Of a stretch of DNA of 64,000 nt, positions 42,505-51,770 are shown one piece after another. Each line of letters begins with the position of its first letter. Within the stretch, counting starts at the first letter, position 1. Location of the stretch: contig NZ_CP007410.1 in assembly GCF_000585995.1 (NCBI RefSeq), positions 5,483,430-5,547,429 on the forward strand. Direction: 5' to 3'. Source of the DNA: Pseudomonas brassicacearum. Its GTDB lineage: Bacteria > Pseudomonadota > Gammaproteobacteria > Pseudomonadales > Pseudomonadaceae. Under the pieces are notes generated by a model, which was given only the letters and a program-made list of their open reading frames with translations, was not told the origin of the DNA and made no database searches. A program made the position numbers and the translations under genes.

Positions 42505-42897
42505 TTAACGCTTCGAGTACTGCGGACGCTTACGCGCTTTACGCAGACCGACTTTCTTACGTTCAACTTCACGAGCATCGCGAGTTACGAAGCCGGCTTT
42601 GCGCAGAGCACCGCGCAGAGTTTCGTCGTAATCCATCAGGGCGCGAGTGATGCCGTGGCGGATTGCGCCAGCTTGACCACTTACACCACCGCCGATAACA
42701 GTGACGTAGATGTCGAATTTTTCGACGGTCTCGGTCAGTTCCAGCGGCTGACGAACTACCATGCGGGCAGTTTCGCGGCCGAAGAAGTTATCCAGGGAGC
42801 GGTTGTTGATGGAGATGTTACCAGTGCCCGGACGCAGGAAAACGCGTGCGGTTGCAGTCTTGCGACGGCCAGTGCCGTAATTTTGAGTCGCCGACAT
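42505..42897 (-). CDS. rpsI: 30S ribosomal protein S9
   Basis: A 130-residue ribosomal protein. [18 protein letters not shown] at the N-terminus, [21 protein letters not shown] in the core, and the basic tail [12 protein letters not shown] that reaches the decoding centre. Follows rplM by 14 bases. Confidence 0.99.
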   Translation of the reverse strand: MSATQNYGTGRRKTATARVFLRPGTGNISINNRSLDNFFGRETARMVVRQPLELTETVEKFDIYVTVIGGGVSGQAGAIRHGITRALMDYDETLRGALRKAGFVTRDAREVERKKVGLRKARKRPQYSKR

Positions 42898-42911
42898 AAT
42901 GAACTATTCCG

Positions 42912-43340
42912 TTAAAACTTCAGTTCTTGGGGCTGCTGAGCAGTATGAGGGTGAGCAGCGCCCGCATAGACTTTCAGCTTACGATACATGTCGCGACCCA
43001 GTGGGTTCTTAGGCAGCATGCCTTTAACCGCGGTCTCGAGCACGCGCTCAGGGGCTTTGGCGATCAGCTTTTCGAAGTTGATCGACTTGATGCCGCCAGG
43101 AAAACCGGAGTGGGAGTAGTACATTTTGTCAGTGGTTTTAGCGCCAGTAACACGTACTTGCTCAGCGTTGATCACGACGATGTAGTCACCGGTGTCAACG
43201 TGAGGGGTGTACTCAGGCTTGTGCTTGCCACGCAGACGGCTCGCGATTTCGGTGGCCAGACGACCCAGGGTCTGACCAGCAGCGTCGACGACAAACCAGT
43301 CGCGCTTTACTGTTTCCGGTTTAGCAGTAAAAGTTTTCAT
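42912..43340 (-). CDS. rplM: 50S ribosomal protein L13
   Basis: A 142-residue ribosomal protein. [19 protein letters not shown] at the N-terminus, [14 protein letters not shown], and [30 protein letters not shown] near the C-terminus. First gene of the rplM-rpsI operon. Confidence 0.99.
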   Translation of the reverse strand: MKTFTAKPETVKRDWFVVDAAGQTLGRLATEIASRLRGKHKPEYTPHVDTGDYIVVINAEQVRVTGAKTTDKMYYSHSGFPGGIKSINFEKLIAKAPERVLETAVKGMLPKNPLGRDMYRKLKVYAGAAHPHTAQQPQELKF

Positions 43341-43381
43341 TCTTTATAGCCTCAGGGGCCGCCCTGTAAATTAGACGGCGG

Positions 43382-43410
43382 ATCTTACTGAATAGTGCGT
43401 ACTTTGACAA
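43382..43410 (-). promoter_or_regulatory. rplM-rpsI promoter
   Basis: Minus strand -35 TTGTCA (43410-43405), 17-base spacer, -10 TAAGAT (43387-43382), about 42 bases before the rplM ATG. Confidence 0.7.
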
Positions 43411-43585
43411 GTCAAAGGCAGCCGGATACAGACGCTTTCGGGGGCTCGGGTCGGCGCGTCCGTTCAACGGCAAGATTCTTCGGCGGCGGCGCATCACTTC
43501 CACTGCAGAAAGAGGTGCGCAATTATGCAGATTGCGAAAAATAATTCAACCTGCTTTTATGATTGTTTTGCCCAAGGAGTCCCCG

Positions 43586-44626
43586 ATGGACTATCGCCAG
43601 CTAGGCCGTACCGATCTGAACGTGAGCGCCCTGTGCCTCGGAACCATGACCTGGGGCGAGCAAAACAGCGAGGCCGAGGCCTTCGCCCAGATTGAACGCG
43701 CCAAGGGTGCCGGCATCAACTTCATCGACACCGCCGAGATGTACCCGGTGCCACCGAAGGCCGAAACCTACGCCACCACCGAGCGCTACATCGGCAATTA
43801 CTTCAAGAGCCGCGGTGACCGTGCCGACTGGATCCTGGCGAGCAAGATCGCCGGCCCCGGCAACACCATTGACTACATCCGCGACAAAAACCTCAAGCAT
43901 AACCGCCAGCACATCGTCGAAGCCGTGGATGCCAGCCTCAAGCGCCTGCAGACCGACTGGATCGATCTTTACCAACTGCACTGGCCGGAACGCAGCACCA
44001 ATTTCTTTGGCCAACTGGGCTACAAGCACAATGCCGACGAAACGTTCACCCCGCTGGAGGAAACCCTCGAAGCCCTGGATGAACAGGTCCGTGCCGGCAA
44101 GATCCGTCACATCGGCCTGTCCAACGAAACACCGTGGGGCACCATGAAATTCCTCGCCCTGGCCGAAGCCCGTGGCTGGCCGCGCGCCGTGTCGATCCAG
44201 AACCCGTACAACCTGCTCAACCGCAGCTTCGAAGTCGGCCTCGCGGAAATCGCCATCCGCGAACAGTGCGGCTTGCTCGCCTATTCGCCGCTGGCGTTCG
44301 GCTTCCTGTCTGGCAAATACGAAGGTGGCGCGCGCCCACCTAAAGGTCGCCTGAGCCTCTACAGCCGCTTCAGCCGCTACTTCAACCCGCAGTCGGAAGC
44401 GGCGTGCAGCCGTTATGTCGCATTGGCCCGGGAGCATGGACTGGACCCGGCACAGATGGCCCTGGCGTTCGTCACCCAACAGCCGTTCGTGACCAGCAAC
44501 ATCATTGGCGCCACCACGCTGGAGCAACTGGACAGCAACATCGCCAGCTTCGATCTGAAGCTGTCGGATGAAGTGCTGGCGGGGATTGAGGCGATTCACA
44601 AGGATCACCCAAACCCTGCTCCTTGA
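43586..44626 (+). CDS. NADP(H)-dependent aldo-keto reductase (Tas-like)
   Basis: A 346-residue (beta/alpha)8 reductase. ATG at 43586 with AAGGAG upstream. LGTMTWGEQNSEAEAFAQIERA and FIDTAEMYPVPPKAETYATTERYIG closely follow E. coli Tas; catalytic Asp/Tyr lie in DTAEMY, Lys in ASKI, and His in QLHWPER. The C-terminal coenzyme site is SNIIGATTLEQL. The physiological substrate is unknown. In P. aeruginosa the same gene follows rplM. Confidence 0.93.
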   Translation: MDYRQLGRTDLNVSALCLGTMTWGEQNSEAEAFAQIERAKGAGINFIDTAEMYPVPPKAETYATTERYIGNYFKSRGDRADWILASKIAGPGNTIDYIRDKNLKHNRQHIVEAVDASLKRLQTDWIDLYQLHWPERSTNFFGQLGYKHNADETFTPLEETLEALDEQVRAGKIRHIGLSNETPWGTMKFLALAEARGWPRAVSIQNPYNLLNRSFEVGLAEIAIREQCGLLAYSPLAFGFLSGKYEGGARPPKGRLSLYSRFSRYFNPQSEAACSRYVALAREHGLDPAQMALAFVTQQPFVTSNIIGATTLEQLDSNIASFDLKLSDEVLAGIEAIHKDHPNPAP

Positions 44627-44640
44627 TTGATTCATAGACC

Positions 44641-44720
44641 CCATCGCGAGCAAGCTCGCTCCCACAGGGTTTCTGCGGCAATACAGGAACCCCATGTGGG
44701 AGCGAGCTTGCTCGCGATGG
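44641..44720. repeat. REPIN, GTGGGAGC type
   Basis: Two inverted REP copies (CATCGCGAGCAAGCTCGC... and complement) between convergent genes. Confidence 0.9.
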
Positions 44721-44742
44721 CGGACCCAAGTTCACCACCGCA

Positions 44743-45879
44743 TCAAAGCGACCGCGCAATGATCTCCTTCATGATCTCGTTAGTCCCCGCATAAATCCGC
44801 TGCACCCGGGCATCCGCCCACGCCCGGGCAATCGGGTACTCCCACATGAAGCCGTAACCGCCATGCAACTGCACGCACTCATCGAGCACCTTGCATTGCA
44901 GGTCGGTGCCCCAGTACTTGGCCATGGCCGCCGTCGGTACGTCGAGCTTGCCTTGCAGGTGGAGTTCCAGGCAGCGATCAACGAAAACCCGGCCGATCTG
45001 GATCTCGGTGGCCATCTCCGCCAGCTTGAAGCGGGTGTTCTGGAAGTCCGCGATGGATTTGCCGAACGCCTTGCGGTCGCGGGTGTAGTCCAGGGTCCAT
45101 TGCAGCGCCGCTTCGGCCGAGGCCAGGCCGCCAATGGCGACGGTCAGGCGTTCCTGGGGTAGCTCCTGCATCAGGTAGGCGAAACCCGCCCCGGCCTGCC
45201 CAAGCAGGTTTTCCTTGGGCACGCGGACATCCTGGAAAAACAACTCCGACGTGTCCTGGGCCTTCATCCCGACTTTTTCCAGGCGCTTGCCCTTTTCAAA
45301 GCCAGGCGTGCCTGCTTCTACCAGGAACAGGCTGGTGCCCTTGGCGCCGGCCTTCGGATCGGTCTTGGCGACCACGATCACCAAGTCGGCCAGGAAGCCA
45401 TTGGTGATAAAGGTTTTCGAGCCATTGATGACGTATTCATCGCCATCCAATACCGCCGTGGTCTTCACCCCTTGCAAGTCGGAACCGGCACCCGGCTCGG
45501 TCATCGCGATGGCCGTGACCATTTCGCCGGACACCAGTTTGGGCAGGTATTTGTGCTTCAGCGCTTCGCTGCCGTAATGCAGGATGTACGGGGCGACGAT
45601 GTCGGAATGCAGCGAGAAGCCGATCCCCGTCAGCCCCAGGCGGCCGATCTCCTCGATCACCACCGTGCTGTAGAGGAAGTCTGCGTCCAGCCCACCATAG
45701 GCTTCTGGAAGGTGCGAGCACAACATGCCCGCCTCCCCCGCTTTATTCCAGAGCTGGCGATCGACATGACCCTGCTTTTCCCACTGGCTGTGGTACGGCA
45801 CCGCTTCTTTTTCGAGGAAGGTTCGTACGCTGTCGCGAAACAACTCATGCTCGGGGGCGAACAGGGTTCTGGGGATCAT
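44743..45879 (-). CDS. acyl-CoA dehydrogenase
   Basis: A 378-residue flavoprotein. N-terminal helical domain, FAD/substrate signature AMTEPGAGSDLQGVKTTA near residue 130, and C-terminal LHGGYGFMWEYPIARAWADARVQRIYAGTNEIMKEIIARSL, with the catalytic Glu expected in that last segment. Oxidises an acyl-CoA to enoyl-CoA, passing electrons to ETF; chain length is not readable. Divergent from an AraC/GlxA-type regulator, with a strong 22-bp palindrome 17 bases upstream of its ATG. Confidence 0.95.
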   Translation of the reverse strand: MIPRTLFAPEHELFRDSVRTFLEKEAVPYHSQWEKQGHVDRQLWNKAGEAGMLCSHLPEAYGGLDADFLYSTVVIEEIGRLGLTGIGFSLHSDIVAPYILHYGSEALKHKYLPKLVSGEMVTAIAMTEPGAGSDLQGVKTTAVLDGDEYVINGSKTFITNGFLADLVIVVAKTDPKAGAKGTSLFLVEAGTPGFEKGKRLEKVGMKAQDTSELFFQDVRVPKENLLGQAGAGFAYLMQELPQERLTVAIGGLASAEAALQWTLDYTRDRKAFGKSIADFQNTRFKLAEMATEIQIGRVFVDRCLELHLQGKLDVPTAAMAKYWGTDLQCKVLDECVQLHGGYGFMWEYPIARAWADARVQRIYAGTNEIMKEIIARSL

Positions 45880-45896
45880 GGCGCACCTTTCGTTAT

Positions 45897-45918
45897 TGTT
45901 GGACAGGGTTATCCAACA
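45897..45918. promoter_or_regulatory. palindromic operator candidate, TGTTGGA-N8-TCCAACA
   Basis: Perfect 7-bp arms with an 8-base spacer, between the acyl-CoA dehydrogenase and the AraC gene. Dyad symmetry suits a TetR- or GntR-type dimer more than an AraC protein, which normally reads direct repeats. Nearby GGACAC-T-GGACAC is a direct repeat and may be the AraC site. Confidence 0.55.
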
Positions 45919-46016
45919 GAGCCTAAGCCTGGGATGAACGACAGGACACTGGACACATCCGACAAAAAATAAGACGATCCAGCCGTTTGGTGACCACTTT
46001 CCCCTATAAAAATAAG

Positions 46017-47018
46017 ATGAATATGTCTATGCATGTCTCCACGCCTTTGCGGCGCGTCAGCATCCTGGCGATTGACCGGGTTTTCGCTTCCACCCTCATG
46101 CAAGCCAAGGATTTTTTCCATCTGGCCAGCCTGCGCTATGGCAAACAACTGGGCCACGGCCTGACACCGGCGTTCGAAACCCGGCTGGTCAGCCCCGACG
46201 GCAAGCCGGTGAACAGCTTCAGCGACGTGATCATGCCGGTGGATGGCGGCCTGGAAAATACCGATGTAATCATCCTGCCCGCGTTCTGGGATGATTTCGC
46301 CAACCTTTGCCAACGTTATCCTCAGGTCCTGCCCTGGTTGCGCGAGCAACATGCTCGCGGCGCGGTACTCTGTGGTGAAGCCACCGGGGTGTTCTGGCTG
46401 GCCGAAGCCGGGCTGCTCGATGGCAAGGAAGCCACCACTTACTGGCGCTTCTTCAATGCCTTCAAGGAGCGCTTTCCCCAAGTGCACCTGAACCAGGACA
46501 AGCATCTGACCGACGCCGACAACCTGTTCTGCGCCGGCGGCACGACCTCGGCCTGCGACCTTTACATTTACCTCATCGAACGTTTCTGCGGCGCCAACGT
46601 GGCCCAGGCCGTGGCGAGGGATATTCTGTACGAAGTACAGCGCAATTATTCGCCAGGAAGAATCGGCTTCGGCGGGCAGAAGCTGCACCAGGATGTGATC
46701 ATCCTGCAGATCCAGCACTGGCTCGAAGAGCACTTCGCCGACAAATTTCGCTTCGAGGACGTCGCCCGGGAACACGGCATGAGCATTCGCAATTTCATGC
46801 GCCGCTTCCAGACCGCCACGGGTGACAAACCGCTGCATTACCTGCAACGGCTGCGGATAGAAACCGCCAAGGGCCTGCTGTCCGGCAGCCGCAAGAGCAT
46901 CAAGACCATCAGCTATGAAGTCGGCTACGACGATGCGAGCTTTTTCGCACGGCTGTTCCGGCAACATACCGACCTGTCGCCGAACCAGTATCGGCAGCAG
47001 TTTCAGCAGGCGGCGTAG
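46017..47018 (+). CDS. GlxA-family AraC-type transcriptional regulator
   Basis: 333 residues from the ATG at 46017 (a TTG at 45987 and ATGs at 46023 and 46029 are alternatives; the ribosome site is weak). N-terminal DJ-1/PfpI amidase-like domain (VSILAIDRVFASTLMQAKDFF...), with FCAGGTTSACDLYIYLIERFCG, no longer an enzyme in this family. The C-terminal AraC double HTH (about residues 235-330) includes FEDVAREHGMSIRNFMRRFQ and YEVGYDDASFFARLFRQHTDLSPNQYRQQF. Likely regulator of the divergent acyl-CoA dehydrogenase. Confidence 0.9.
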   Translation: MNMSMHVSTPLRRVSILAIDRVFASTLMQAKDFFHLASLRYGKQLGHGLTPAFETRLVSPDGKPVNSFSDVIMPVDGGLENTDVIILPAFWDDFANLCQRYPQVLPWLREQHARGAVLCGEATGVFWLAEAGLLDGKEATTYWRFFNAFKERFPQVHLNQDKHLTDADNLFCAGGTTSACDLYIYLIERFCGANVAQAVARDILYEVQRNYSPGRIGFGGQKLHQDVIILQIQHWLEEHFADKFRFEDVAREHGMSIRNFMRRFQTATGDKPLHYLQRLRIETAKGLLSGSRKSIKTISYEVGYDDASFFARLFRQHTDLSPNQYRQQFQQAA

Positions 47019-47041
47019 ACCGAGGGCTTGGCAACGATCCA

Positions 47042-47132
47042 CTGTGGGAGCGAGCTTGCTCGCGATGGCGGTGGTTCAGCAGCACTGATGTTGACTGACA
47101 AGACGCCATCGCGAGCAAGCTCGCTCCCACAG
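47042..47132. repeat. REPIN, GTGGGAGC type
   Basis: CTGTGGGAGCGAGCTTGCTC and its complement between convergent genes. Confidence 0.9.
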
Positions 47133-47155
47133 GGTATGGGGTGAATCACACGCAC

Positions 47156-47186
47156 AAAAAAGGCCTGCAATCGCAGGCCTTTTTTG
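47156..47186. terminator. bidirectional terminator between the AraC gene and zapE
   Basis: AAAAAAGGCCTGC-AATC-GCAGGCCTTTTTT: perfect stem with A and T runs, serving the convergent genes on both sides. Confidence 0.9.
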
Positions 47187-47201
47187 GTTTTCCGAATCAC
47201 C

Positions 47202-48296
47202 CTACGGCTTATGCGCCCGCGCCAGGAATTCGTGGGATTGCATTTCCAGCAGGCGACTCAGGGTCCGCTGGAATTCGAAGGTCAGGCGACCGCCGGTGTA
47301 GAGGTCCTTGAGTTCGACTTCGGCCGAGATGATCAGCTTCACGTTACGGTCGTAGAACTCGTCGACCATGTTGATGAAGCGGCGGGCGATGTCGTCGGTG
47401 GTGACGCTCATCTGTTCGACGCCACTGAGTAGCACGGCGTGGAAAATCTTGCCCAGCTCGATGTAGTCATTCTGGCTGCGAGGGCCGTCGCACAGTTCGC
47501 GGAAGTCGAACCAGGCCACGTCGTCGCAGGTGCGAATGGCGCGAATCTCACGATTCTCGATGATCAGTACGTCGTTCTCGACCGCCTGGGTGCACTCCGG
47601 CGTCAGGGCGCGGAAGCTCTTGCGCAGGCTCTCTTCGGCGGCGGCATCCAGGGGGAAGTGGAACAGCTCCGCTTGCTCGAGGTGACGCAGGCGATAATCC
47701 ACGCCGCTGTCGACGTTGACGATTTCGGTGTGTTCCTTGATCAGCGCGATGGCCGGCAGGAAGCGTGCCCGTTGCAGGCCATCCTTGTAGAGACCATCCG
47801 GCACAATGTTCGAGGTGGCGACCAGGGTCACGCCATTCTTGAACAGTTCCTCCATCAAGGTGCCGAGGATCATGGCATCGGTGATGTCGGAGACGAAAAA
47901 CTCATCGAAGCAGATTACCCGGGTCTCGTCGGAGAAACGCTTGGCGATGATGGTCAGTGGGTTTTTCTCGCCACCCAGGGTTTTCATTTCCTCGTGCACG
48001 CGCTTCATGAAGCGGTGGAAGTGCGTCCGCGTTTTTTCCTTGAACGGCAGCGCCTCAAAGAAGGTGTCCACCAGGTAAGTCTTGCCACGGCCCACGCCGC
48101 CCCAGAAATACAGGCCCTTGACGGGTGCCTGGTCTTTCTTGCCGAACAGTTTGCCCAAAAACCCTGGCTTGTTGTTCGACGCGGCGACCAAGTCGTCGTA
48201 CAGGCGCTGCAAATGCCGCACCGCCGTTTCCTGGGCTGCGTCGTGGAAGAACTCCGGGCGTTTCAGATCAGCTTGATATCGTTCTAGGGGCGTCAT
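47202..48296 (-). CDS. zapE: cell division ATPase ZapE (AFG1-like)
   Basis: A 364-residue AAA-like ATPase of the AFG1 family that associates with the Z-ring in E. coli. ATG at 48296 (MTPLERYQADLKRPEFFHD). Walker A GGVGRGKT near residue 70, Walker B RVICFDEFFVSD near 130, sensor ATSNIVPDGLY, and AWFDFRELCDGPRSQNDY near the C-terminus. Terminated by the hairpin at 47156-47186. Confidence 0.96.
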   Translation of the reverse strand: MTPLERYQADLKRPEFFHDAAQETAVRHLQRLYDDLVAASNNKPGFLGKLFGKKDQAPVKGLYFWGGVGRGKTYLVDTFFEALPFKEKTRTHFHRFMKRVHEEMKTLGGEKNPLTIIAKRFSDETRVICFDEFFVSDITDAMILGTLMEELFKNGVTLVATSNIVPDGLYKDGLQRARFLPAIALIKEHTEIVNVDSGVDYRLRHLEQAELFHFPLDAAAEESLRKSFRALTPECTQAVENDVLIIENREIRAIRTCDDVAWFDFRELCDGPRSQNDYIELGKIFHAVLLSGVEQMSVTTDDIARRFINMVDEFYDRNVKLIISAEVELKDLYTGGRLTFEFQRTLSRLLEMQSHEFLARAHKP

Positions 48297-48397
48297 ATTC
48301 GTTAGCAAGGCAACAAAAACGGGCCGTCACTGTAGCGACGGCCCAGAGGAATGGCAATCGGCCCTTATTCGAGCCGATGGTCGGGTTACGCGCGAGA

Positions 48398-49753
48398 TCA
48401 GTCCTGGGCAGGCGTCAGGGCGATGCGCAACGCATCGATGGCGGCATCCCGGGCGGCGCTGTCCGCGAAGGCCGGGCTGTCCGCCACGCATTCGCCCTCG
48501 AGCCAAACGCTGAAACTCAGGTCGTCGCTGCGCACGTCCAATGGCTGGCCGGCTTGCAATTGCTTGGTCACCTGGCCGGCGGTCTTGCCATCGGCAAAAT
48601 GCCGAGACAGCAACAGTTGCTCGCCATCAGCGGCCAGCAGGCGGAAGCGGAAGCTGCCGTCGTCTTCGCGAAAGCTGACGAAGCGTGCGGCCTTGGCGGC
48701 TTTCTTCTTGGTGCTGGTCGCCACTTGGACCTGGCTGACAAACGAACGCAAGCCAACGGCTTCGCGCAGCTCGTTGAGGAACGGCGTCGCGACGGCCCGG
48801 GCTTTCTTCGCGCCCAGTTGCAGGATGTCCTCAAGGTCCGACGGCCGCTCGATGAACTGGTGGTAACGCTCGCGGGCTTCACCCAACTCGCTGTCGAGCA
48901 ACTGGAACAGGCGATTCTTGGCCTCGCCCCAACCCAGGCCTTGCAACAGTTCGCTACGGAACTCAGCGGACTGGACCGGGGTGGCGAAGGCCTGGAACAA
49001 GGTGAAGAGGTGCGAATTGTCCGGGTCCTTGGCTTCGCCCGGGGCGCGGGAGTCGGTAACGATCCGCGAGATCGCGTCTTTCATGTCCTTGGCGCTACTG
49101 AACAACGGGATGGTGTTGTCGTAGCTCTTGGACATCTTGCGGCCATCGAGGCCCGGCAGCGTGGCGACGCTTTCTTCGATCAGCGCCTCGGGCATGACGA
49201 AGAACTCCTTGCCCTGGCCGAACAGGTGATTGAAGCGCTGGCCGATATCGCGAGCCATTTCCACGTGCTGGATCTGGTCGCGACCGACCGGCACCTTGTG
49301 GGCGTTGAACATCAGGATGTCCGCGGCCATCAGGATCGGATAGCTGTACAGGCCCATGGTGATGCCGGCGTCCGGGTCTTCACCGGTCTCGACGTTCTTG
49401 TCCACCGAGGCCTTGTAGGCGTGGGCACGATTGAGCAGGCCCTTGGCGGCGACGCAGGTCAGCAGCCAGGTCAGCTCGGGAATCTCGGGAATGTCGGACT
49501 GGCGATAGAACGTCACGCGGTCCACATCCAGGCCACCGGCCAGCCAGGTCGCGGCGATTTCCAGGCGCGAACGCTGGATGCGCAGCGGGTCATCGCACTT
49601 GATCAGGGCGTGATAATCAGCCAGGAAGTAGAACGAATCGGCGTTGCTGTCGCGGCTGGCGAGGATCGCCGGCCGGATGGCGCCAGCGTAGTTGCCCAGG
49701 TGCGGGGTGCCGGTGGTGGTGATGCCGGTCAGGATACGGGTACGAGTCGTCAT
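48398..49753 (-). CDS. trpS: tryptophanyl-tRNA synthetase
   Basis: A 451-residue class I synthetase. HIGH-type motif TTGTPHLGN at residues 13-21; KMSKS near residue 207 (GRKMSKSYDNT). About 100 residues longer than the E. coli enzyme: a C-terminal extension (from about residue 350, with SFREDDGSFRFRLLAADGEQLL) is normal for Pseudomonas TrpS. Confidence 0.97.
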   Translation of the reverse strand: MTTRTRILTGITTTGTPHLGNYAGAIRPAILASRDSNADSFYFLADYHALIKCDDPLRIQRSRLEIAATWLAGGLDVDRVTFYRQSDIPEIPELTWLLTCVAAKGLLNRAHAYKASVDKNVETGEDPDAGITMGLYSYPILMAADILMFNAHKVPVGRDQIQHVEMARDIGQRFNHLFGQGKEFFVMPEALIEESVATLPGLDGRKMSKSYDNTIPLFSSAKDMKDAISRIVTDSRAPGEAKDPDNSHLFTLFQAFATPVQSAEFRSELLQGLGWGEAKNRLFQLLDSELGEARERYHQFIERPSDLEDILQLGAKKARAVATPFLNELREAVGLRSFVSQVQVATSTKKKAAKAARFVSFREDDGSFRFRLLAADGEQLLLSRHFADGKTAGQVTKQLQAGQPLDVRSDDLSFSVWLEGECVADSPAFADSAARDAAIDALRIALTPAQD

Positions 49754-49777
49754 GGGTTATCGCTTGTCAGACTGCTG

Positions 49778-50407
49778 TCAATTCGAGAGGCGCGGCAGGA
49801 GCAGATCCTTGAGATCGGTCAGCTTGCCATGGAAAAAGTGTCCGCATTCTGCCACTTTCAGCAGCTCATGGGGGCGCTGGAGCGTGTCGGACCATTGGTA
49901 AACGAGCTGGGGATCGACGACTTCGTCGGTTTCCGGCTGGATCACGGTCAACTCGCCGCTCATCGGCAAGGGTGATTGTGCGTCGAGGCGCATCACCGCC
50001 GGGGCGACCATGAACAGGTGCTTGAGCGCCTGGCCCTGGGCTTCCAGGCGTCCGCCAAGGCTGGCGGCGACGAATCCGCCGAACGAAAAACCAAACAGGG
50101 TAAGCGGCAGTTGCGGGTATTTTTCCCGCAGCCAATCGGCCGCAGCCTGGGCGTCATCCACTTCGCCGGTGCCCATGTCATGGCTGCCGGCACTGGCGCC
50201 GACGCCGCGATAATTGAAACGTAACGTAACCAGGCCAGCATCCCGGGCAGTGCGTTGCAGGGTCGAGACCACTTTGTTGAGCATGGTCCCACCCTGCACC
50301 GGGTTCGGGTGGCAGATCAGCGCCAGGCCACGGGGCGCTTCGCTGTCCAGGTACAAGGCTTCCAGTTGGCCCACGGGGCCATCGATGAATACAGGGGTTT
50401 CGCGCAT
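49778..50407 (-). CDS. alpha/beta hydrolase (dienelactone hydrolase-like)
   Basis: A 209-residue hydrolase from the ATG at 50407 (MRETPVFIDGP). ICHPNPVQGGTM forms the oxyanion loop and RFNYRGVGASAG is typical of the CocE/NonD-like small hydrolases. The nucleophile elbow GFSFGG places Ser near residue 99; Asp lies in the TDEVVDP stretch and His in CGHFFHG, completing a triad. No signal peptide, so cytoplasmic. Lies 24 bases upstream of trpS, so co-transcription is possible. Substrate unknown. Confidence 0.9.
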   Translation of the reverse strand: MRETPVFIDGPVGQLEALYLDSEAPRGLALICHPNPVQGGTMLNKVVSTLQRTARDAGLVTLRFNYRGVGASAGSHDMGTGEVDDAQAAADWLREKYPQLPLTLFGFSFGGFVAASLGGRLEAQGQALKHLFMVAPAVMRLDAQSPLPMSGELTVIQPETDEVVDPQLVYQWSDTLQRPHELLKVAECGHFFHGKLTDLKDLLLPRLSN

Positions 50408-50555
50408 AAGCAAGGGAAAGAACTCCGTGACCCCGAATAGGGTCGACTCGTCTAGCTAAAAGTCTGTGCTTGGCATGATTGCGATGTTCTTCGCGGTATA
50501 CAGCGCAGGTCCGAGCCGTTAACGTAAAGCAAAGCCGTTTATAGAGGAAGGACTC

Positions 50556-50990
50556 GTGGAACACTCGCTCTTAGTTTGGTTGTTGCCGACTCTTGCCCTG
50601 GTTGCCGGTGTCGCCATTGGATTCCTGCTTGCCCGACTGCTGCCCAACGCGGTGCCTAACAGCACGCAACGTCAGCTGGACGACATTCAGGAACGTTTCG
50701 ACAGTTATCAGAATGAAGTGGTCACTCACTTCAACAGCACCGCTTCTCTGGTGAAGAAACTCACCCAGAGCTACCAGGACGTCCAGGATCATTTGTCCGA
50801 GGGTGCCAATCGCCTGGCCCTCGACGAGCAGACTCGCCAACGCCTGCTGGCCGCCTTGCACGCCGACGCGGCGCAGGCGCCACGGGAACGCCTGACCCCG
50901 CCCAAGGATCAGGAACCGCCCCGGGACTACGCCCCCAAGGCCCCCAATTCGCCCGGCATGCTCGATGAGCATTACGGTTTGAAGAAGTAA
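50556..50990 (+). CDS. zapG: ZapG (YhcB, DUF1043) cell-envelope/division protein
   Basis: A 144-residue protein with a GTG start at 50556 preceded by GAGGAAGGA. One N-terminal membrane helix (LLVWLLPTLALVAGVAIGFLLARLL), then a coiled-coil stretch (QRQLDDIQERFDSYQNEVVTHFNSTASLVKKLTQSYQDV) and a proline-rich disordered tail. In E. coli YhcB links division and lipid/wall synthesis. Monocistronic with a clear terminator. Confidence 0.92.
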   Translation: MEHSLLVWLLPTLALVAGVAIGFLLARLLPNAVPNSTQRQLDDIQERFDSYQNEVVTHFNSTASLVKKLTQSYQDVQDHLSEGANRLALDEQTRQRLLAALHADAAQAPRERLTPPKDQEPPRDYAPKAPNSPGMLDEHYGLKK

Positions 50991-51004
50991 TTTCCAAGCG
51001 ACAC

Positions 51005-51042
51005 AAAAACCCGTCCGATCCCATGATCGGACGGGTTTTTTA
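51005..51042 (+). terminator. rho-independent terminator after zapG
   Basis: AAAAACCCGTCCGATC-CCAT-GATCGGACGGGTTTTTTA; perfect stem and T run, 14 bases after the stop. Also suits the convergent ogt gene. Confidence 0.92.
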
Positions 51043-51065
51043 TTGTCTCGGGTTCACCGGCAGGC

Positions 51066-51565
51066 TCAGAACGCCAGTTGCAGGGTTTGCTGGCCTTCAA
51101 GGCTGAGCAGGAACTGTTTGGCCGCGAGGCCGCCGGCAAAACCGGTGAGGCTGCCGGAAGTGCCGATGACGCGGTGACAGGGAGCAATGATCGAGATGGG
51201 GTTCCGGCCGTTGGCCGCGCCCACTGCCCGCACCGCTGTGGGCTGACCGATCTGGATGGCGATGTCGCGGTAGCTGCGGGTTTCACCGAAGGGAATGGTC
51301 AACAGGGCCTGCCAGACCCGGATCTGGAAGTCGGTGCCGACGAAATCCAATTGCAGATCAAAGCGCCTGCGCTGCCCAGCGAAATACTCCATGAGTTGAC
51401 GTTCGGTTTCCGCAAGGGTCGGGTGATGGTTATCCTCCTCCAAGGGCCCCAGGCGTACCCGGTTGAGCCGCTCGTTTTCCCACAGGATGGCCGCCAGCTT
51501 TGCCCCCGGGCGACGAGGATCAGTTGGCCCACGGGGGATTGGATGGTTTTGTATTGGGGGAGCAT
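51066..51565 (-). pseudogene. ogt: methylated-DNA--protein-cysteine methyltransferase, frameshifted
   Basis: The minus-strand ATG at 51565 (after GAAGGAACACTCA) begins [21 protein letters not shown], the N-terminal domain of Ogt/MGMT. After the run at 51503-51507 (five G on the minus strand) this frame becomes unrelated. The other frame supplies [37 protein letters not shown] and the catalytic domain with [39 protein letters not shown] (active-site Cys in PCHR) and [16 protein letters not shown] to 51066. One extra G restores a continuous protein of about 166 aa, the normal length. A shorter start at 51443 would give the catalytic domain alone. Confidence 0.88.
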
Positions 51566-51606
51566 TGAGTGTTCCTTCACTGGCTCTGACTGGCTCTGAC
51601 TGGCTT

Positions 51607-51745
51607 TTGTGGCGAGGGGATTTATCCCCGCTGGGGTGCGAAGCGCCCCTGAAACCTGAATTCTCGGTGTATCAGGTACAAATCATGCCTGAAGCTCTTG
51701 GGGCTGCTTCGCAGCCCAGCGGGGATAAATCCCCTCGCCACAAAA
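51607..51745. repeat. REPIN, GTGGCGAGGGGATTTATC type
   Basis: Two inverted copies (TTGTGGCGAGGGGATTTATC... and complement), both with a GCTGGGGTGCGAAGC-like extension, between ogt and the LuxR gene. Confidence 0.9.
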
Positions 51746-51770
51746 GCTCCTTGGCCTGGCAAAACCTCAC

